A stretch of 64,000 nt of DNA, from NCBI RefSeq assembly GCF_042610375.1, contig NZ_JBGJZL010000006.1, forward strand, positions 1 through 64,000, written 5' to 3'. The position numbers and the translations under genes are program-made. How positions within the stretch are numbered: the stretch's first letter is position 1; each line of letters starts with the position of its first letter. This stretch comes from CTSoil-075 sp042610375 (GTDB lineage Bacteria; Bacillota; Negativicutes; DSM-13327). This document shows positions 25,753 to 34,720 of this stretch, piece by piece. Below the pieces are notes generated by a model. That model was not told the origin of the DNA and ran no database searches. It saw only the letters and a program-made list of their open reading frames with translations.

Positions 25753-26556
25753 TTATTTCTTCTCATAATACAGGCATAATTTATTGGGTTGTCCTTTTTC
25801 TCGGGGACATTTAGGGTCATGGCATAAATTACATTTTTTATCTTTCATTTTTCCATCCCCAGTACTATTCGATGTAGCATGATTTTTCAGCACATTACTA
25901 GTATCCGTCTCAGGCAAGCTACTATTTTTTTGCTCTACTTGTTGGCTACTATAATCATCATCTTTCTTTGTAATAATAGGGATGGACTGCTTTTGATTTA
26001 CGGACAACTCTTGGTTACGCTCTTGCTCGTCATCTTTATTTGCTTCGATATCTTGCTTAGGCTGCGTCTCTTGACGCTCGCACTGATTCTTTCCTTCTAC
26101 TACTACAGAATCAAATTCTGCCTGATAAGTCTCTGACTTTACATCGTCCAAGCAGCTAGTGAAGTTGCTCAGCTGTTGTTCAATTTCTATCGCACTGCAC
26201 TCTACAGTTTTCTCATTCTGATCAGGAATAATGACCGTTTCACTGGATTCTAGAGGCTGATTATGTATTCCGATAGTGTCTCTCGACATAATCATCGAAA
26301 TGATCGTTTCATCAGGTCTTGGAATCATCAGTGTCGAAATAACTTTGTTCATTTGAAAGATGCCTATGCGAGCCGCCTCAATTGCGGCCTTTACGGCTCC
26401 TACATGTCCTTGAATTTTTACTGTGACTAAACCCTTATTTATCTTTTCATATCCAATAATTTCGATATCAGCCGCTTTAGCACAAATATCTGCTGCTTGG
26501 ATAGCGGCTACCATTCCTATGACTTCAATTAAACCAAGTGTTTGTAGGCTCCTCAT
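25753..26556 (-). CDS. PduK-like BMC protein with Cys-rich tail
   Basis: A 267-aa protein. Residues 1-90 are a BMC hexamer domain (GLIEVIGMVAAIQAAD.. with GHVGAVKAAIEA). A long acidic, Gln/Glu-rich disordered linker follows (about 95-235), then a short C-terminal motif with four cysteines in CNLCHDPKCPREKGQPNKLC. PduK has the same plan: a shell domain plus a putative Fe-S tail of unknown function. The tail could bind a cluster or zinc and pass electrons or bind partners. Ribosome site AGGAG, ATG start. It follows pduB by 132 bp. Confidence 0.75.
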   Translation of the reverse strand: MRSLQTLGLIEVIGMVAAIQAADICAKAADIEIIGYEKINKGLVTVKIQGHVGAVKAAIEAARIGIFQMNKVISTLMIPRPDETIISMIMSRDTIGIHNQPLESSETVIIPDQNEKTVECSAIEIEQQLSNFTSCLDDVKSETYQAEFDSVVVEGKNQCERQETQPKQDIEANKDDEQERNQELSVNQKQSIPIITKKDDDYSSQQVEQKNSSLPETDTSNVLKNHATSNSTGDGKMKDKKCNLCHDPKCPREKGQPNKLCLYYEKK

Positions 26557-26688
26557 AACATAAACACTCCTATATGGTGTTATACTGCTAACTAGCTTGT
26601 TACTATATAAATTAAATGAATTGCCCTGATGAAGTGTGTTTTAACAATACATACAATCATCAGGGGCTAAGTCATTATGGTAATTTTT

Positions 26689-27495
26689 CTAAATTTGCGG
26701 TTTTGTTACAGATATTGGATTTTGCCCCATGGATTTGAGAACTGCCAAACCAATTTCACGAGCTGAAATAACTGATTGCCGGACCGCCCCTGAATCTCCC
26801 GTTATTGATATAATAATTTCATTTGAATGGGCAGTCCCCTTATCAGGGCTAGAATAGGTAACGATATCAACATTAGCGGTCTTCATCGCAGTATCTGCCA
26901 TTAGAAGTCCAACTGCAGCTGGAGCCCCCACAATAATACCAAAAGCTTTTCCGAGTGGAGCGTTAAATGCTTTTTCCAATGCTAAACTCGCTCTTGCAGT
27001 ATATTGAAGTTCTATGTGTCCTGCATCACAGGCATATACATCACCAAAGGTTCTATCCAGTTCTTTTAACGTAACTTCAACGGCTCTCCTTGCATCTGAA
27101 ACATCTTCAGCTGCAAAAATAATGATACACCCATGACCAGCGCCACCCTTAGTATCTCTGGCAAGTTCTATTGAAACAATTTCAGTGTTTGTAGCTTTAA
27201 CCGCTTCATCAGCCGCATAGATCTGCGGACCTGCGCCAGTTCGTGCGCTAATAATACCGATGGAACGATACTTAGGATCCAGACCCATTTTTTCATGGAG
27301 ATGAAGATCTAAATTGGCAATCACGAGCCCAACAGTATCACCAATCGCAACACCTACATATTCAGTTATAGAAGACATACCTGCCATTACGTCATCAACC
27401 CTCTCTCTATTTTCATTCGTAGAGCTATTTTTTTTTACATCAACCATTTTCTTTATTTCTTCAGCTATTTTACTTAGAAGATCTTGATCCATCAT
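26689..27495 (-). CDS. pduB: PduB-type BMC shell trimer protein
   Basis: A 268-aa tandem BMC-domain protein with the PduB signatures EKMGLDPKYRSIGIISARTG and FGIIVGAPAAVGLLMADTA. The first 45 residues form an N-terminal extension with an amphipathic helix (LLSKIAEEIKKMV) and a polar linker. In Pdu compartments this part binds the enzyme core to the shell. Its start overlaps the stop of pduA by ATGA, so the two are translationally coupled. Confidence 0.9.
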   Translation of the reverse strand: MMDQDLLSKIAEEIKKMVDVKKNSSTNENRERVDDVMAGMSSITEYVGVAIGDTVGLVIANLDLHLHEKMGLDPKYRSIGIISARTGAGPQIYAADEAVKATNTEIVSIELARDTKGGAGHGCIIIFAAEDVSDARRAVEVTLKELDRTFGDVYACDAGHIELQYTARASLALEKAFNAPLGKAFGIIVGAPAAVGLLMADTAMKTANVDIVTYSSPDKGTAHSNEIIISITGDSGAVRQSVISAREIGLAVLKSMGQNPISVTKPQI

Positions 27496-27788
27496 TTCAC
27501 CGCTGACTGCTCAGTTAATTTTGGCAACATTTTTTCTACATCTGTATGTGGTCTAGGAATTACGTGTACAGCAATCACTTCACCGACTCGTTTAGCTGCA
27601 ACGACACCAGCATCAGTAGCAGCTTTGACAGCGCCTACATCACCCCTGACCATGACAGTGATAAGACCTGATCCAATTTTGTCATATCCAATTAAAGTGA
27701 CATTTGCTGCTTTAACCATTGAATCTGCAGCCTCGATTGCTCCCACTAACCCTTTCGTTTCAATCATTCCTAATGCTTCTTGTCCCAT
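27492..27788 (-). CDS. pduA: PduA-type BMC shell hexamer protein
   Basis: A 98-aa single BMC domain with the classic start ALGMIETKGLVGAIEAADSM and the pore-proximal KIGSGLITVMVRGDVGAVKAA. Hexamers tile the shell facets, and their pore passes substrate. It is the first gene of the ten-gene operon and has a strong GGAGGTG ribosome site. Confidence 0.92.
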   Translation of the reverse strand: MGQEALGMIETKGLVGAIEAADSMVKAANVTLIGYDKIGSGLITVMVRGDVGAVKAATDAGVVAAKRVGEVIAVHVIPRPHTDVEKMLPKLTEQSAVK

Positions 27789-28058
27789 AAGGCACCTCCA
27801 TATTTTTTAGGTCTATGCTTAATCTTATTGTAGTATTATATCTAAACATCTTTTTTGACTATTTTGACTTAATATTGGAATATATCCATCTTATTTTTTG
27901 TATTATTTTGATATCTTTCTTAGTCTTTTTTAATTACAACTATTTAGCGCAAAATATTTATAAAAACCAACAAAATATTTTGAATTTTTTTACAAAAGAT
28001 GCTATTATAATAATGAATTTTGCAAAGATCATTTGATTTGTGGATGGGAGGTTTATAT
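27789..28058. promoter_or_regulatory. Divergent control region between the BMC operon and its two-component system
   Basis: 270 bp of very AT-rich DNA separating the start of pduA (minus) from the kinase gene (plus). A TATAAT box at 28006-28011 may serve the kinase gene, but no good -35 is spaced with it. Several imperfect repeats of TTTTGACT/ATTTTGA occur near 27850-27990 and could bind the AraC-type response regulator. This is inference from position. Confidence 0.4.
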
Positions 28059-29309
28059 ATGAAGTTATCAAATAATATTACATTAACAGATATTATTGAC
28101 ATTAATACCCTCTATAATCTTCAGGAAAAACTAGGTAAACTAGTTGATATTCCTCAGATCACAACGGACGTCAATGGAGTCCCCGTCGGCAAAGCTAGTA
28201 ATTTTATCTCTTTTTGTAGACTGATTCGTTCTTCCCCCAAGGGCCTGCAACAATGTATCGAATGTGACCGCCAAGCTGGCCTTCTCGCTATGGAAGAAAG
28301 GCAGCGACGAATCTATCAATGCCATACGGGTTTAATAGATTGTGCTGCACCAATCATTGTTAACGATTATTTTATTGGTTCTGTCTTAGGCGGGCAGGTC
28401 TTAATTAAAGGAGAGTCAACCATTGACTCGATTGATGTGGAGAAATTGTCAGAAAAATTTCACATTTCTCGTGAAGCCTTACAAGTAGCCGTTGAATTTA
28501 TTCCTTTAGTTTCACGGGAACATCTTGAAAACACAGTTGAATGTTATTCCTTTCTCGCTAATTACATTGCTCAAATGGGAATTAACCGACTCATCCAAGA
28601 ACAGTTACTGCAAAAGAGTAAAGAAAAACATTTGCTTGAACAAACGGCAAAAAAAATGGAACTAAAAACAATTCAGGCTCAAATTAACCCCCATTTTCTT
28701 TTTAATACATTAAACTCCATTGCTAGAATGGCTGTCATTGAGGATGCGCCCCAGACAGAAGAGTTGATTTATCATCTCTCTGATCTACTACGATATAGTC
28801 TAAAGAGTATTGAAGACTTCCCCAAGATCAGGGCTGATATTGGTAATATTGAACGTTACCTATTTATTCAAAGTCTTCGATTCAGTGATCGAATCAGCTA
28901 TGAATTAAATATCGATGAAGCACTTATGGATTATCGTATCCCCTCTATGATTATTCAGCCTATCGTGGAAAACTGTATGGTCCACGGCTTAGAAACAAAA
29001 CCAGAAGGTGGAACAATTAGAATAGATGGCTATTTCGTATCCAAAAAAGAATTAGAAATCAAAGTTACGGATAATGGAAAAGGAATTAAACCAGATGTAC
29101 TTAAAGCAATTCAACAAATGGGAGAAACATCAAATCCGAATATAGGGATTGGAACACTCAATACGTACAACCGACTCAAAAGCTGTTTCGGAGATCGTTT
29201 TGCTTTGACAATTGAAAGTTCACTTGATATTGGCACTTGCGTTACCATCCGCATTCCCCGCATTAAACATTTTTCACAAGAAGGTGGCAAACTTCTATGT
29301 ATAAATTAA
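28059..29309 (+). CDS. PocR-domain sensor histidine kinase (LytS-like)
   Basis: About 416 aa. An N-terminal PocR domain (about 10-170) carries the conserved cysteines in FCRLIRSSPKGLQQCIECD and YQCHTGLIDCAAPI. A helical linker leads to a His_kinase domain with INPHFLFNTLNSIARM and a HATPase with QPIVENCMVHGL. PocR senses 1,2-propanediol or a related signal in pdu systems, which supports a diol-type ligand here. No membrane segment is seen, so it is cytoplasmic. A TTG opens the frame at 28020, but GGGAGG lies just before the ATG at 28059, which is the chosen start. The response regulator gene overlaps its end by 13 bp. Confidence 0.85.
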   Translation: MKLSNNITLTDIIDINTLYNLQEKLGKLVDIPQITTDVNGVPVGKASNFISFCRLIRSSPKGLQQCIECDRQAGLLAMEERQRRIYQCHTGLIDCAAPIIVNDYFIGSVLGGQVLIKGESTIDSIDVEKLSEKFHISREALQVAVEFIPLVSREHLENTVECYSFLANYIAQMGINRLIQEQLLQKSKEKHLLEQTAKKMELKTIQAQINPHFLFNTLNSIARMAVIEDAPQTEELIYHLSDLLRYSLKSIEDFPKIRADIGNIERYLFIQSLRFSDRISYELNIDEALMDYRIPSMIIQPIVENCMVHGLETKPEGGTIRIDGYFVSKKELEIKVTDNGKGIKPDVLKAIQQMGETSNPNIGIGTLNTYNRLKSCFGDRFALTIESSLDIGTCVTIRIPRIKHFSQEGGKLLCIN

Positions 29310-30079
29310 TGATTGTTGATGATGAACCCTTAGAAAGACGGGGTTTACGAAAAATTATTCAAAGAACTTTCTTTAATATTGACTTTGTAGAAGATGCGAA
29401 AAATGGAAAGGATGCCATCGAAAAAGTGCGACTCTATCTGCCAGATATTATCCTTATGGACATAAAGATGCCTGGAACAACAGGACTTGAGGCGCAACGT
29501 AATATAGCTAGAATTTTTCCTCATATCAAGACAATCATTCTAACGGCGTACAGCGATTTTAGTTATGCGCAAGAATCAATTAAATATGGAGTCGTCGATT
29601 ATCTATTAAAGCCTGTTAGACCAGATGATCTCAAAAATTCAATCAATAATGCGATCGAGTTATTAACCAAAGATAAAACAATGGACTCCTATCATAAACC
29701 TTTAACTGTAGGTGGAGAAAACATTTTAAAAAATGTCTTAAATTACATACAAAATAACTACTGTACCCAATTGAATCTTAATACTGTTGCTGAATATGCC
29801 CATTTTAACCCCCAATATTTTAGTCGTTTTTTTAAAAAAGAAGTAGGAGTCACTTTTACAGAGTATGTTGCAAAACTCAAAATCGATAAAGCTAAGCGAC
29901 TCCTCAGCGAAACAGATTATCCGATCCATCGAATCGCAACCGAACTTGGTTTTTCTGATTCTGCCTATTTTAATAAAGTATTTATAAAATTTGAAAATCA
30001 GCCTCCAAATAAATACAAACAGATGATACGAAAAGATGATCATTTTTTATCTGTCACTAACAACTATAACGAAATCTAG
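29297..30079 (+). CDS. AraC-type response regulator
   Basis: A 260-aa regulator: receiver (1-120) with VDDE at 7-10, phospho-acceptor D55 in LMDIKMP and K in LLKPVRP, then an AraC/XylS double helix-turn-helix (about 155-255; AEYAHFNPQYFSRFFKKEVG and ELGFSDSAYFNKVF). It is cotranslated with the PocR kinase. It most likely activates both the BMC operon and the glycyl radical enzyme genes that flank it on either side. Confidence 0.88.
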   Translation: MYKLMIVDDEPLERRGLRKIIQRTFFNIDFVEDAKNGKDAIEKVRLYLPDIILMDIKMPGTTGLEAQRNIARIFPHIKTIILTAYSDFSYAQESIKYGVVDYLLKPVRPDDLKNSINNAIELLTKDKTMDSYHKPLTVGGENILKNVLNYIQNNYCTQLNLNTVAEYAHFNPQYFSRFFKKEVGVTFTEYVAKLKIDKAKRLLSETDYPIHRIATELGFSDSAYFNKVFIKFENQPPNKYKQMIRKDDHFLSVTNNYNEI

Positions 30080-30138
30080 TATGACAATAAATAGCTACTC
30101 CCCTAAACAACTCATAGGGTAGTAGCTATTTTTGTCAT
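30080..30138. terminator. Bidirectional terminator between regulator and activase genes
   Basis: Arms of about 24 bp (ATGACAATAAATAGCTACT.. and complement, two mismatches) around a short loop, T-rich on the plus side and A-rich on the left. It separates convergent genes. Confidence 0.75.
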
Positions 30139-30142
30139 TACT

Positions 30143-31063
30143 TTATCCACCAATTTTACACGGTAGTCCTGCTGCTACTGCGACATCTCTTAATTCACTC
30201 AGTTGATCCTTGGTAAGAGGTTTTACCATTTCCATCTCATATTTTCTCTCCAGATATTGATACTTCTGTTCTCCAAGACGATGATATGGTAAAAGATGCA
30301 GCTCTGTCACTTGCTTAATACTACGAGCAAACTCAGCGATCTCTTGGATAGCCTTCCGATTGTCATTAAAACCCGGAATTACGGGAACTCTCACAACAAT
30401 TGGAACTCGGTAATTTCCAATTGTCTCCGCATTTTTTAATATGAGTTGATTCGATTGTCCCACATAACTTTGATGCTTCTGGTCATCCAAATGTTTAATA
30501 TCTAGCAATACAAGATCTAGCCAGGGAAGAACTAATTCTAATGCCCTTTCATTTGCAAAACCTGTTGTCTCCATCGCCGTATGCCATCCTTTAGCCTTGC
30601 ATGCCTTAAGTATTTGATGAGAAAACTCAGCTTGGAATAGAGGTTCTCCCCCTGAGAGGGTTATTCCCCCTCCAGAACGTCTATAGTGAATGTTATCCTT
30701 AGCCAACTCATTGATTACTTGATCAACACTTTGCAACCGACCAGACATAATGAGTGCATTGCTGCAACAAACATCAATGCAACTCTCACATTGCACACAC
30801 TTCTCACTATTCCTTTTAAAGATAGGTGTAAATTCGATTGCTCCTAATGGACAAACTTCAGCACAGCGTTTGCACCGTAAACAATTACGCTCAACAAACA
30901 TGATCTGTGGTTCTTGCTCTTGAGATTCTGGATTACTACACCAGCGACAAGATAAGGGACAACCTTTTAAAAATACTAACGTCCTTATTCCAGGGCCATC
31001 ATGTACCGAAAATCTTTGGATGTCAAAAATAATTCCTTTAGTTTCTAATTCTTGTTTTCTCAT
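30143..31063 (-). CDS. Glycyl radical enzyme activating enzyme (radical SAM)
   Basis: About 306 aa. The radical SAM motif is FLKGCPLSCRWCSNPE near residue 30. Two ferredoxin-type clusters follow (CLRCKRCAEVCP and CVQCESCIDVCC), the mark of activases for non-PFL glycyl radical enzymes such as CutD. It uses SAM to make the glycyl radical on the protein encoded upstream. The open frame reaches 31120, but GGAGGG lies just before the ATG at 31063 (MRKQELETKG), which is chosen. It follows the enzyme gene by 186 bp on the same strand, with a hairpin between. Confidence 0.9.
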   Translation of the reverse strand: MRKQELETKGIIFDIQRFSVHDGPGIRTLVFLKGCPLSCRWCSNPESQEQEPQIMFVERNCLRCKRCAEVCPLGAIEFTPIFKRNSEKCVQCESCIDVCCSNALIMSGRLQSVDQVINELAKDNIHYRRSGGGITLSGGEPLFQAEFSHQILKACKAKGWHTAMETTGFANERALELVLPWLDLVLLDIKHLDDQKHQSYVGQSNQLILKNAETIGNYRVPIVVRVPVIPGFNDNRKAIQEIAEFARSIKQVTELHLLPYHRLGEQKYQYLERKYEMEMVKPLTKDQLSELRDVAVAAGLPCKIGG

Positions 31064-31189
31064 TTCACCCTCCTGATAACGCAAAAATAAGGAATATAAG
31101 ATCTCTCCTGGGCTCCTCAAAATGATTAATTGAATACTTTGGCCATAATATCAGATATAATTTTCTACGTTCACGAGAGTAATCAAACA

Positions 31190-31226
31190 GTTGAGGAGTA
31201 TTTCCTGGAAGAAACTACTCCTCAAC
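31190..31226. repeat. Hairpin between glycyl radical enzyme and activase genes
   Basis: GTTGAGGAGTA and complement, 11-bp perfect stem with further partial pairing inside. On the minus strand no T-run follows, so it may be an mRNA-stabilising or partial-termination stem that sets a high enzyme-to-activase ratio. Confidence 0.5.
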
Positions 31227-31249
31227 TCAATTTTTGTTTTACTTAGTTA

Positions 31250-33796
31250 TTAAAAAGCGTGTTCTGTTCTCTGGATAATATCATTTTGGATAGACTTATC
31301 GAGAGACGTAAAGTGGGCACTATAACCAGCAACACGAACTACAAGATTTTTATATTGATCTGGATTTTTTTGTGCTGCAAGAAGCACTTCTCTACTGACA
31401 ATATTAAATTGCACATGCAAACCTTTTTGATCAAAGAAAGACCGTACTAATGATGCTAAGTTCTCTAGACCGTTTTGTCCCTCCAAGGCTGAAGGATGGA
31501 ATTTCTGATTAAATAATGTGCCATTAGAAGCTACATAGTGGTCAAGTTTTGCAACAGAGTTAGCGGCTGCAGTTGGACCATTTTTATCTCGTCCTGATGA
31601 CGGTGATACTCCATCAGCTAAAGCTTCGCCCGCTTTTCTACCATCAGGAGTTGCACCAGTGCCAGCACCCATTGGGACATTTGCTGATACAGGATACAGT
31701 CCTGGTTGGAAACGTCCTCCACGAACATTAGCATATTTCTCAACTTCTCGGCAATATATTAAGGCAGCTTCACGAGCGAGATCATCGACCTCTTGAATAT
31801 CATTTCCAAATTTAGGAGCTCTGTTCTCAAGCATTTGTCTTAGATATTCCATATCTTCTTTTGATTTTGATGAGGTCGTGGAGCTAATGGAATCTTTTTT
31901 ACTACTGTTAACCTCTTCTACAAGTTTTTTAAGAACTTCTACAAGATTTTCCTGAGTGAGATTTTGGAGATCGAGTCCACTGATTAGGGATTGCTTGCTT
32001 TGTTTCTCATCAGCACCAAAATTACTATCAAGTGCTTCTTTTAACTCTTGTAAGGTAATTCTTTTTTCTTCAAACACTAATTTTTTAATAGCCATCAAAG
32101 AATCTGCCACGTTGGCAACCCCAACCCCTTGTGGTCCAGTAAAGTTATAGTGTGCTCCACCTTCTTGGAGCGATTTTCCTTTGGAAATGCAATCATCTAC
32201 CATGCATGATAAAAATGGTAAAGGCGCACGCTCTCCATGAGCAAGATCCACACAGTTATCTGCATTGATTAGCTTGCTAACGAAATATTCCATCTGTTTT
32301 CGATAAGCATCTACGAATTCTTCAAAAGAAGTAAATGAGATAAAATTACCCGTTTTTAAACCAATTTCTTTACCATCAATGACGCCATTATTAATGGTAA
32401 TCTCCAGTACTTTAGCCATGTTAAAGAAAGCTGCATCATGCCACCCCTCAGTCTTACCGCCTTTTTGCGGCTCAACACATCCAATGATCCCATAATCTCT
32501 AGCATCCTTCAACGTAACTCCACGGCTTGTCAAAGAAGTAATAATAACCTCATCATTATAGTAAGCAGGCATTCCTAAACCTAGTCGACTTACCTCTGAT
32601 GCTTTAATAAGTAAATCGTCAGGAGTCTGGGACCATGCTCTTATGGAGATTGAAGGTTGAGGAAGTTTTGTATGTGCTGTAGCTTCCAGACACATAAAGG
32701 ATAATTCGTTCGTTGCATCGCTTCCCTCAGCCGTCTGACCGCCTACGATCAGATTTTGGAACATGGGATATCCGCCAAATGCCTTGGTTGATCCTTCATC
32801 ACGAACCTTATTTACGTCATTAAATTTCACCCACAAGCAATCAAGTAACTCTTGGGCTACTTGGTAAGTCATGCTACCTGTAGCAATATCTTTTTGGAAA
32901 TAAGGATACATATACTGATCAAAACGCATTGGAGAAATAGAATGACCGTTCGACTCAATTTGGATAATAGCCTGCATAAACCAGAAAGATTGTAAAGCTT
33001 CGTAAAAATTCTGTGCCGGTTCTGCCGGTACTTGTTGACAATTTGCAGCGATGATCAAGAGTTCTTTTTTTCGTTGTTGATCTACAGTCTGCGATGCTAA
33101 TTTCTTGGCTAATTCAGAAAATCGACTAGCATATTGAATGGCAGCCTTTGCCGAAATAATAACGGCAGTTAAAAATTGATTCTTCTTAATATAGTCAGGG
33201 TCAGATTTTTCTGCTTTGGCCATGGCTTCTTCAGCTTCCGCGATAATACCATTAAAACCTTTAGCCAATACTTTTGCATAATCAACAGAAATGTGACCAA
33301 CACCATTAAAATAGTAGTTTCCTACAGTAAAAACGCCCGCATCCATAGCGTCTTTTGTTTCTTTAAACATATATTGAGTCGCTAACTCATTTACGGTTTT
33401 TCCATCCCAGTAACCGAACACATTACGAAGCTGATCTTTAACATCCTCTGCAATGAGAAATACATCACCTGTTCTTTTTGCCAGACGCTCAAATTCATCC
33501 GCTACCCATTTATTTGAATACTCGGGAAAAATTTGCGAGGCACGTGGCTGGACGGTTAGATTACCAACTATAAGCTCATTATTCCGAATAACTATAGTCA
33601 TTTTACTTAGAATATTTTCTAAGGCTTTTGCTTTACGAATAATAGTAGGATATGATTCCGTGTTTTTATAAGACTCGGTTAGCAGAACTGCCCTCTCAGC
33701 CTCAATTGCCGGAGTTACTGATAATAAATCATCCATTAACTCTTGAATTCTGTTACTTGGCAATGAAGTATAATTTTGACCAATGACTTCTTCCAC
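31250..33796 (-). CDS. BMC-associated glycyl radical enzyme (diol dehydratase / choline lyase class)
   Basis: About 848 aa. The thiyl cysteine is C440 in GIIGCVEPQ with E442, and the radical glycine is G824 in RVAGYSAHFTSL, 25 residues from the end. GCVEP plus KTEGWHDAAFFN places it with the dehydratase/lyase class rather than PFL. C-terminal SAHFTSL.. and the PocR regulator favour 1,2-propanediol dehydratase over choline lyase, but this is not proven. Residues about 596-646 (31861-32023) are an insertion: a helix LTQENLVEVLKKLVEEV and a Ser/Lys linker, unlike free cytosolic relatives. The frame opens at 33841, but AAGGGGA lies before the GTG at 33796 (MEEVIGQNY), which is chosen. Confidence 0.9.
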   Translation of the reverse strand: MEEVIGQNYTSLPSNRIQELMDDLLSVTPAIEAERAVLLTESYKNTESYPTIIRKAKALENILSKMTIVIRNNELIVGNLTVQPRASQIFPEYSNKWVADEFERLAKRTGDVFLIAEDVKDQLRNVFGYWDGKTVNELATQYMFKETKDAMDAGVFTVGNYYFNGVGHISVDYAKVLAKGFNGIIAEAEEAMAKAEKSDPDYIKKNQFLTAVIISAKAAIQYASRFSELAKKLASQTVDQQRKKELLIIAANCQQVPAEPAQNFYEALQSFWFMQAIIQIESNGHSISPMRFDQYMYPYFQKDIATGSMTYQVAQELLDCLWVKFNDVNKVRDEGSTKAFGGYPMFQNLIVGGQTAEGSDATNELSFMCLEATAHTKLPQPSISIRAWSQTPDDLLIKASEVSRLGLGMPAYYNDEVIITSLTSRGVTLKDARDYGIIGCVEPQKGGKTEGWHDAAFFNMAKVLEITINNGVIDGKEIGLKTGNFISFTSFEEFVDAYRKQMEYFVSKLINADNCVDLAHGERAPLPFLSCMVDDCISKGKSLQEGGAHYNFTGPQGVGVANVADSLMAIKKLVFEEKRITLQELKEALDSNFGADEKQSKQSLISGLDLQNLTQENLVEVLKKLVEEVNSSKKDSISSTTSSKSKEDMEYLRQMLENRAPKFGNDIQEVDDLAREAALIYCREVEKYANVRGGRFQPGLYPVSANVPMGAGTGATPDGRKAGEALADGVSPSSGRDKNGPTAAANSVAKLDHYVASNGTLFNQKFHPSALEGQNGLENLASLVRSFFDQKGLHVQFNIVSREVLLAAQKNPDQYKNLVVRVAGYSAHFTSLDKSIQNDIIQRTEHAF
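31861..32023 (-). other. Insertion in the glycyl radical enzyme, candidate internal encapsulation peptide
   Basis: About 54 codons within the enzyme gene. Protein reads NFGADEKQSKQSL.., a helix NLVEVLKKLVEEV, then NSSKKDSISSTTSSKSKE, after which the normal family sequence resumes at EYLRQMLENRAPKFGND. Amphipathic helix plus flexible linker is the design of BMC encapsulation peptides, which are normally terminal. Confidence 0.55.
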
Positions 33797-33938
33797 TATA
33801 ATAATCCCCTTTCTCAAATTGGAGTTTTTCCTTACTACCAATTTTAATAAAATACCATCTCTAATTTTTTTACTATTTCGACTAAAATTTGTATTCTATA
33901 GAGAATCAGAATTGTATTATTTTGATTTTACAACCTCA

Positions 33939-33987
33939 ATACTAAGCAATATAATTTCAAAATTTTAGAAATTATATTGCTTAGTAT
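33939..33987. repeat. Perfect 20-bp-arm palindrome upstream of the glycyl radical enzyme gene
   Basis: Arms ATACTAAGCAATATAATTTC and complement with a 9-bp AT loop, about 145 bp before the GTG start. No T-run on the minus side. It could be an operator or a 5' leader hairpin. Confidence 0.6.
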
Positions 33988-34247
33988 ACTTCCGCAGGCT
34001 AAATAGATCTAAATTTTATATATTTTTTTTTCCAACTAACCTTCCTACGAAGTGAAAGTTTAATACTTACATTTCTTTTTTTAAAACCTTACATGCAAAA
34101 TAAACGCAATAACTTTTTAAGGAATCATTTTGATTAGTTCACCATACCTTTTATGATGTAAAATCTCATTTTCATTAACTATTACAATATATTTAATCGA
34201 TTGTTATTAAAAATTTTATAGGAAAAGTCATAAATCATACATTTTAA

Positions 34248-34302
34248 ATTGTAAAGTTCCTACAAAAATTCTCGCTGAAAATTTTTGTAGGAACTTTACA
34301 AT
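34248..34302. repeat. Perfect 23-bp-arm palindrome in the divergent region
   Basis: Arms begin ATTGTAAAGTTCCTAC; loop of 9 bp (CTCGCTGAA). It lies 23 bp upstream of a strong plus-strand promoter and about 450 bp upstream of the glycyl radical enzyme start. Confidence 0.6.
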
Positions 34303-34324
34303 ACGTAATCCCTTTATCAAATTA

Positions 34325-34353
34325 TTGACAACCAATGTAACCTATTATAGAAT
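34325..34353 (+). promoter_or_regulatory. Strong sigma-A-type promoter for the lactate permease gene
   Basis: TTGACA at 34325-34330 and TAGAAT at 34348-34353 with 17-bp spacing. It would give a leader of about 360 nt before the permease start codon. Confidence 0.6.
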
Positions 34354-34720
34354 AAAAACTGTTTTCGGGACCTTTTTTTACAAAATTTTCTATTTGTCTG
34401 AAAAATCCCTTAATTATAAAGATGTTATTACATGATAAGGAGGTTATTTCATAGGACAAACTACAATAAATTCCAATCATGCTATTTTCTTTTTTAATTT
34501 TTACAAAACATATTCTCCGTTATATTTCTATTTATTGGAGCATAGAGTCACAGATTTGCAATCCACTATTATCCAAATCTTCTCTCCAACTGAAGTAGTA
34601 ATTTAGCAAATTCTCAAAAGGCAATCCGTTTTAATCAATAAAAACTGTAAATTTAATATCTGGATAAATATAGTCTTTTGGGTTTCCACAAAAGTATAAA
34701 TAATTATGAGGTGAAAGATT
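34354..34720 (+). other. Long untranslated leader of the lactate permease gene
   Basis: Within it a consensus ribosome site AAGGAGG at 34437-34443 is followed, after 7 bp, by ATA instead of ATG and a 51-codon open frame to 34606 with no recognisable product. It may be a decayed small gene, a leader peptide with a rare start, or chance. No known riboswitch was recognised. Confidence 0.35.

Noticed and set aside
31250..33796. Calling the glycyl radical enzyme choline TMA-lyase (CutC) outright
   Set aside because: The active-site motif is shared by several dehydratases and lyases; the regulator and C-terminal motif favour a diol substrate, so only the class is named.
34354..34720. Riboswitch in the lactate permease leader
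   Set aside because: No known aptamer core was recognised; the leader is only described as long and untranslated.
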